DNA of 10,796 nucleotides from Candidatus Endomicrobiellum dinenymphae. Its GTDB lineage: Bacteria; Elusimicrobiota; Endomicrobiia; Endomicrobiales; Endomicrobiaceae. The stretch is from positions 1 to 10,796 of the forward strand of contig JAIXNA010000017.1 of assembly GCA_020328135.1 (NCBI GenBank), given 5' to 3'. A program made the position numbers and the translations under genes. The notes below the pieces were generated by a model, which saw only the letters and a program-made list of their open reading frames with translations, made no database searches and had not been told where the DNA came from. Numbering within the stretch: the stretch's first letter is position 1; each line of letters opens with the position of its first letter. Below, one piece after another: positions 7,661 to 10,796 of the stretch.

Positions 7661-8149
7661 TATACACAATAATACCAACGAGTGGAATACAGAAAAAAAC
7701 ACCGAGATTTACAATAAAGCAGTAAGACAAAAAACAGAACTTTTGCAGCAAATCCCTAACAATGAAGATTTTTACTACTCTCACAACCTCTTATGAATAA
7801 TTACACTTTATTTTGCGTGGGGTCAATTCGAAAAAAACAAAAGAAATGGCAAAATACTGGGGATTAAAATACTACACTATTGCCTCAACAGTTGCAATCA
7901 TCATTATCATAATCTTTTATCTTCTTTCTAAACTGCTTATGCTTATGCCGTTTAATAGAATAAAAAAAGATTTTGAAAAAATGCTCACATATTTGAAATT
8001 TCAGAAAATCCTGATTTAGTACAAGCTGCATTATCGAAGGCAAATGAAAATAAAGGCACAACAATTCAAGAACAACTCAAAGACTATGCTCAGCGACAAC
8101 TTTATTATCCTGCTTGTTTTCGTACTCTTCTTCTTGTTTTATTTTTGCT
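7656..8149 (+). pseudogene. Broken gene for an unidentified membrane protein
   Basis: Three plus-strand pieces look like one former coding sequence. 7656-7796 reads 'EIYNKAVRQKTELLQQIPNN' and onwards to a TGA after 'YYSHNLL', with no start codon. Around 7840-8019, one frame over, it reads 'EMAKYWGLKYYTIASTVAII' followed by a hydrophobic helix and 'NRIKKDFEKMLTY'. From 7995 the first frame resumes with 'ISENPDLVQAALSKANENKG' and 'TIQEQLKDYAQRQLYYP'. The shift between the last two lies in ttgaaattt near 7992. The balanced, charged helical composition and the way one piece follows another suggest real ancestral coding on this strand, opposite to all intact genes here. I do not recognise the family. 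The 3' end is unclear; the frame stays open to 8204, overlapping the end of the next gene. It may be an acquired gene that has since decayed. Confidence 0.45.
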
Positions 8150-9391
8150 TTACTGTATTTTCCCTTTATTACGTCCTATCTTAACAGAAAATAATACTCT
8201 GTGAAACCATGCTGGATCTTGTCCAGGATATAGACCCTTTTCTTCTCCGTAAAACGCGTATTCAAGCTGTATTGCATTTGTAACTATTCCACCGCCAATT
8301 GTAGGATAACCTGAATTATAACCCGCTCTTATAACAAATAGATTGTATTTGTATTCAGCTCCTATATGCGTTTTTTTGAAAGGAGTCTTAATGAACGTCT
8401 CGTTAGAATTTGCCAAATCCGTCAAATCAAACGCTAAAGCAAGTCTATCATTTGTTTTCAAATATTTCCCCGGCCAATAATAGAACTTTTCAGGATAGTA
8501 TGCAACGCCTAAATTAAACTCCGGATTTATTCTTGCGTTATATTCGCTTGCAGCGTCCGGCTTGTTTGAATTACAACAAAAGTTTTTATACTCTATGCCG
8601 GAATTATAAATATCAGCTATCATTAATCCAAAATTACAGCGAGAATTAAGATGATATATCGCGCCGAAATCTATTCCAAAAGACGGCCCGTGGAGAAATT
8701 TATTTTTAAAATTATATTCTGGTAAGTCGACCAATGAAACCTCGTCTTTAGCATTTTTAAATCTGTGCATATATTTAAAATTTACACCTAAAGATAACGC
8801 CCCCGGTATTTTTATCTTTTCAAGCGAATAAATTTTAAAGGCAACAGGAAGAATTCCAAGTCCAGTAGCCTCGAGATCATACGATACAGAATATATTGGC
8901 GGACTGTTATTAAAATTTGCATTTGCGTTTGCATAAGAAAAGACGCCAAAACCAAAATTTAAATAGTTCTTTTTAACAGCTATAGGGCTTGTAATAAACA
9001 AAATATTTGGAATCGAAACAAAGGTATAAGGATAAAGATTTAACGCTTGATCCGATATCTTCTTAGCAAATTTGAGTTGTTGAGCCTCATCAAGTTTATT
9101 AAAATGCAATATATCGCTTTTATTATTGGAATAAAAATTATAAGAATCTATTACTGCGGCAGTTATGGCAATATCAAGAGAAAACGGTTGAATCAAAAAA
9201 TTGTTTATGTAAGTAATTCCCGCGGGATTATAAAAAAATGCATTGTCGTCGTTTGCAATAGCCGTAAAAGCACCGCCCATACTCATAGGGCGCAAACCTT
9301 TTTTCATCGCCCTATTTTCTAATTGCGATGCAAAAACCATCGAAGAAAAAAGCAAAACCAAAATCGTTAAAAACACAATTTTATTCTTCAT
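8150..9391 (-). CDS. Outer-membrane beta-barrel protein, PorV/UPF0164-like
   Basis: This is a predicted outer-membrane barrel of the FadL/PorV/UPF0164 superfamily, found in Bacteroidetes, spirochaetes and Elusimicrobiota. A signal peptide (residues 1-21, likely cut after 'MVFA') is followed by the family hallmark 'GLRPMSMGGAFTAIANDDNA' (32-51) and 'FFYNPAGI' (52-59). The rest, to residue 413, alternates short amphipathic strands with glycine- and aromatic-rich turns ('LNFGFGVFSY', 'HIGAEYKYNLFVIRAGYNSG') and ends in a strand-like 'RVLFSVKIG'. In Bacteroidetes PorV is a lipoprotein-associated shuttle of type IX secretion, but no such system is visible here, so the exact role is open. ATG at 9391 has AGGA 5 bases upstream. 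It starts 30 bp after the lipoprotein gene and is the last gene before the decayed region; no clear terminator hairpin follows it. Confidence 0.75.
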   Translation of the reverse strand: MKNKIVFLTILVLLFSSMVFASQLENRAMKKGLRPMSMGGAFTAIANDDNAFFYNPAGITYINNFLIQPFSLDIAITAAVIDSYNFYSNNKSDILHFNKLDEAQQLKFAKKISDQALNLYPYTFVSIPNILFITSPIAVKKNYLNFGFGVFSYANANANFNNSPPIYSVSYDLEATGLGILPVAFKIYSLEKIKIPGALSLGVNFKYMHRFKNAKDEVSLVDLPEYNFKNKFLHGPSFGIDFGAIYHLNSRCNFGLMIADIYNSGIEYKNFCCNSNKPDAASEYNARINPEFNLGVAYYPEKFYYWPGKYLKTNDRLALAFDLTDLANSNETFIKTPFKKTHIGAEYKYNLFVIRAGYNSGYPTIGGGIVTNAIQLEYAFYGEEKGLYPGQDPAWFHRVLFSVKIGRNKGKIQ

Positions 9392-9421
9392 GTAATCCTA
9401 TGATGTATTATCGCAATATTA

Positions 9422-10165
9422 TTATTCTTTGTCTGCCAACCATGAATCTGACTTACGAATGAACTCTTCCAATCTCGATTTTAATTTTTTAGCGCTCAGA
9501 TTCTGACGTTCAATATTATTTAAACAATTCACAGCTTCCAAGGCTTTGTCTTTCATATCGCGTACTGCCGATGCAACTGCAGGATTATCAGAAGGATGAC
9601 TAAGCCTATTAATATCAATAAATCCGTCGGCATTAATATATTGTTTTATACCAGGATTATTTGCAGCAGAAAATATGCCTGACATAATATAAATAGTTGC
9701 TGCGCTGAAATTTGTATTAGCGCTTATTGGTGGATTTGCGCCAAACAACAGGGGAAACATATCCGGATCTTTTACCAACTTATGGAACACTTTATCAGCT
9801 TTATTTATTGTTTCGTCAGAAATATTTGATGATAAATCCGAGATATCGTTATTGTTATTTACAATTTTTGTTAAAATATTTGAGGCGATGTTTGAATCTA
9901 AAGTATCAGCTATACATGCTGAAGCATATTTCATCACCGCTGCTTCGTCGCCGGGTTTTTCTCTCACTACGCGTTCAAGCAGATCTGCAGCTTTAGCATA
10001 TTCTTGTTTCTTCATTTTTGAGGCGGCATCTGACATTAAAGAGTCGCTTGAACTACTACTACCGGAACGATGCGTCCACGAAAAGATGTTGCCATTCTCA
10101 CCACAACCCGACGCAAAAATAGCAAGCAAAAAACACAATACAAACCTAAACAATCGTTTTGCCAT
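9422..10165 (-). CDS. TPR-containing lipoprotein, possibly Tad/secretion-associated
   Basis: A basic start and hydrophobic stretch (1-17) lead to a lipobox 'FASGC' with Cys21 as the likely lipidated residue. A Ser-rich linker ('RSGSSSSSDS', 33-42) follows. One clear tetratricopeptide-like helix pair comes next, about 46-85, with 'YAKAADLLERVVREKPGDEA'. The remainder (about 90-247) is alpha-helical, Asn-rich in part, and I do not recognise it. Total length is 247 residues. ATG at 10165 is preceded by AAGGTGAG on the coding strand, with GGTGA 7 bases upstream. The gene follows a tadC remnant by 40 bp and precedes the outer-membrane barrel gene by 30 bp. Because tad loci usually include a TPR lipoprotein (TadD), a link to that pilus machinery is reasonable but not proven. 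LolCD, encoded in the same window, would be the route to the outer membrane. Confidence 0.65.
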   Translation of the reverse strand: MAKRLFRFVLCFLLAIFASGCGENGNIFSWTHRSGSSSSSDSLMSDAASKMKKQEYAKAADLLERVVREKPGDEAAVMKYASACIADTLDSNIASNILTKIVNNNNDISDLSSNISDETINKADKVFHKLVKDPDMFPLLFGANPPISANTNFSAATIYIMSGIFSAANNPGIKQYINADGFIDINRLSHPSDNPAVASAVRDMKDKALEAVNCLNNIERQNLSAKKLKSRLEEFIRKSDSWLADKE

Positions 10166-10173
10166 AAAAATCT

Positions 10174-10179
10174 CACCTT
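10174..10179 (-). promoter_or_regulatory. Ribosome-binding site of the TPR lipoprotein
   Basis: AAGGTG on the minus strand, within AAGGTGAG, lies 8 bases before the ATG at 10165. It lies in the 40-bp gap after the tadC remnant, so translation of this gene does not depend on tadC being intact. Confidence 0.55.
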
Positions 10180-10205
10180 AAATTAGAAGTCTGTTGATAT
10201 CAAAG

Positions 10206-10796
10206 TTAGTTGACTATAAAATTAATTGCAATATGTCCAAACATAACTATAAAAATAATCTTAAATACCAACAAACCAATGGTATAAGAATTTTTACAGG
10301 AACTTCATAAGCTTTCTTCTCAACATACGAAAATTTTTCATTCCTTAACGAAACGGCTAAACGTTTTAAAGCATCGATCGCTCCTGCCGCCGCCGACTCA
10401 AGCGACATATTAATTATTCTTATAAAAGCCAAGCTGTTCAACGTCGGTTTTACGAGCCATTTCTGTTAAGGTCAACTGCTTATCGTACCTTGTCAAAATT
10501 TTTGATAAAACATTTTTAAACTCATCTGCCAAAGGATCGCCCATTATCTGTATAACTTTCCCGGCAGCGCTGCAAAAATCAAGATCAACATTAAGCATAG
10601 AAGAAAATCTTTAATTTGACACTGACCAAAATTATTAATTTGTCTCAATAATCCTTTATTTAATTGCTCTAGCGAAAGCGCAAGTTTTAAATTTAACGAT
10701 AAAAACATATTTTCATTATGAATTTCTCGAATACCAATCCGCTTTTTGTTAAAATTACATGTCCGGTGGCTCCAAAGTTTGTAAATTACATCTTCC
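10206..10796 (-). pseudogene. tadC: Frameshifted tadC (type II/IV pilus F-domain protein), cut by the right window edge
   Basis: TadC is an inner-membrane platform protein of Tad/Flp pilus systems. Four consecutive frames together give a TadC-like C-terminal half. The piece from the edge to about 10590 contains 'CQIKDFLLCLM', matching the PDALDLL..L block. The next (to about 10430) continues 'LDFCSAAGKVIQIMGDPLAD' and 'MARKTDVEQL'. The third (10441-10247) reads 'LAFIRIINMSLESAAAGAID', then 'ALKRLAVSLRNEK' and 'KKAYEVPVKILIPLV', the hallmark before the last helix. The fourth (about 10265 to the TAA at 10206) supplies the terminal helix 'IFIVMFGHIAINFIVN'. Frame changes lie near 10590, 10435 and 10262. 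The identity rests on the order of conserved blocks. Three separate shifts argue for decay rather than one sequencing error. Most of the N-terminal half lies outside the window. Confidence 0.72.

Noticed and set aside
7624-7715. Direct repeat of gatttacaat (7626-7635 and 7706-7715) as a deletion or insertion scar
   Set aside because: Ten AT-rich bases can recur by chance in this composition, and nothing else matches around them.
9727-10181. Plus-strand frames opposite the lipoprotein gene
   Set aside because: They lie antisense to a gene with a lipobox, TPR motif and good ribosome-binding site, and show no protein-like features.
10207-10218. Second copy of the MITE end (tagttgactata)
   Set aside because: Only about eight bases match the TATAGTCAAAT arm and the similarity stops at once; it also lies inside the tadC 3' end.

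Overview
The window is AT-rich DNA from a diderm (Gram-negative) bacterium. All intact genes lie on the minus strand. Lipoprotein-export genes (LolC/E-type permease and LolD), a TamB-like outer-membrane assembly protein, an outer-membrane beta-barrel of the PorV/UPF0164 type and a lipoprotein all point to an outer membrane. Low GC, a Tad-type pilus remnant, a PorV-like barrel and several freshly decayed genes would fit a host-associated Elusimicrobiota (Endomicrobium-like) genome. That assignment is an inference from gene content; no marker in the window proves it.

Right to left, in the direction of transcription, the layout is as follows. (1) 10206-10796 is a TadC (type II/IV secretion F-domain) gene broken by about three frameshifts and running off the right edge. 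(2) 9422-10165 encodes a TPR-containing lipoprotein and 8150-9391 a PorV/UPF0164-like outer-membrane barrel. They sit 30 bp apart and only 40 bp after the tadC remnant, so all three were probably one envelope or secretion operon. (3) 7317-8149 is about 830 bp without an intact gene. It holds a frameshifted DUF192 remnant on the minus strand and a broken, unidentified membrane-protein remnant on the plus strand. (4) 7172-7316 is a 145-bp element with 26-bp terminal inverted repeats, ending 2 bp before the lysS ribosome-binding site. (5) 348-7153 is a tight operon: lysS, lolC/E, lolD, ilvE, tamB, with 5-30 bp gaps and one 4-bp overlap. (6) 1-360 is a fold-back block made from four alternating forward and reverse copies of the adjacent tamB sequence.

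The operon joins lysyl-tRNA synthesis and branched-chain amino-acid transamination to two outer-membrane biogenesis functions: lipoprotein release from the inner membrane (LolC/E with LolD) and TamB-type transport or assembly.

The most notable structure is the left-end block. A 52-bp spacer occurs in both orientations between the same 52-bp inverted arms, which looks like an invertible switch. Every segment is, however, a piece of the tamB reading frame, and most junctions lie at 3-5 base microhomologies. Template-switch or amplification/assembly chimerism is therefore the simplest explanation. The apparent tamB stop at 348 is a product of this rearrangement, and the original frame continues past it. 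I found no convincing new defence system or other complete undescribed system.
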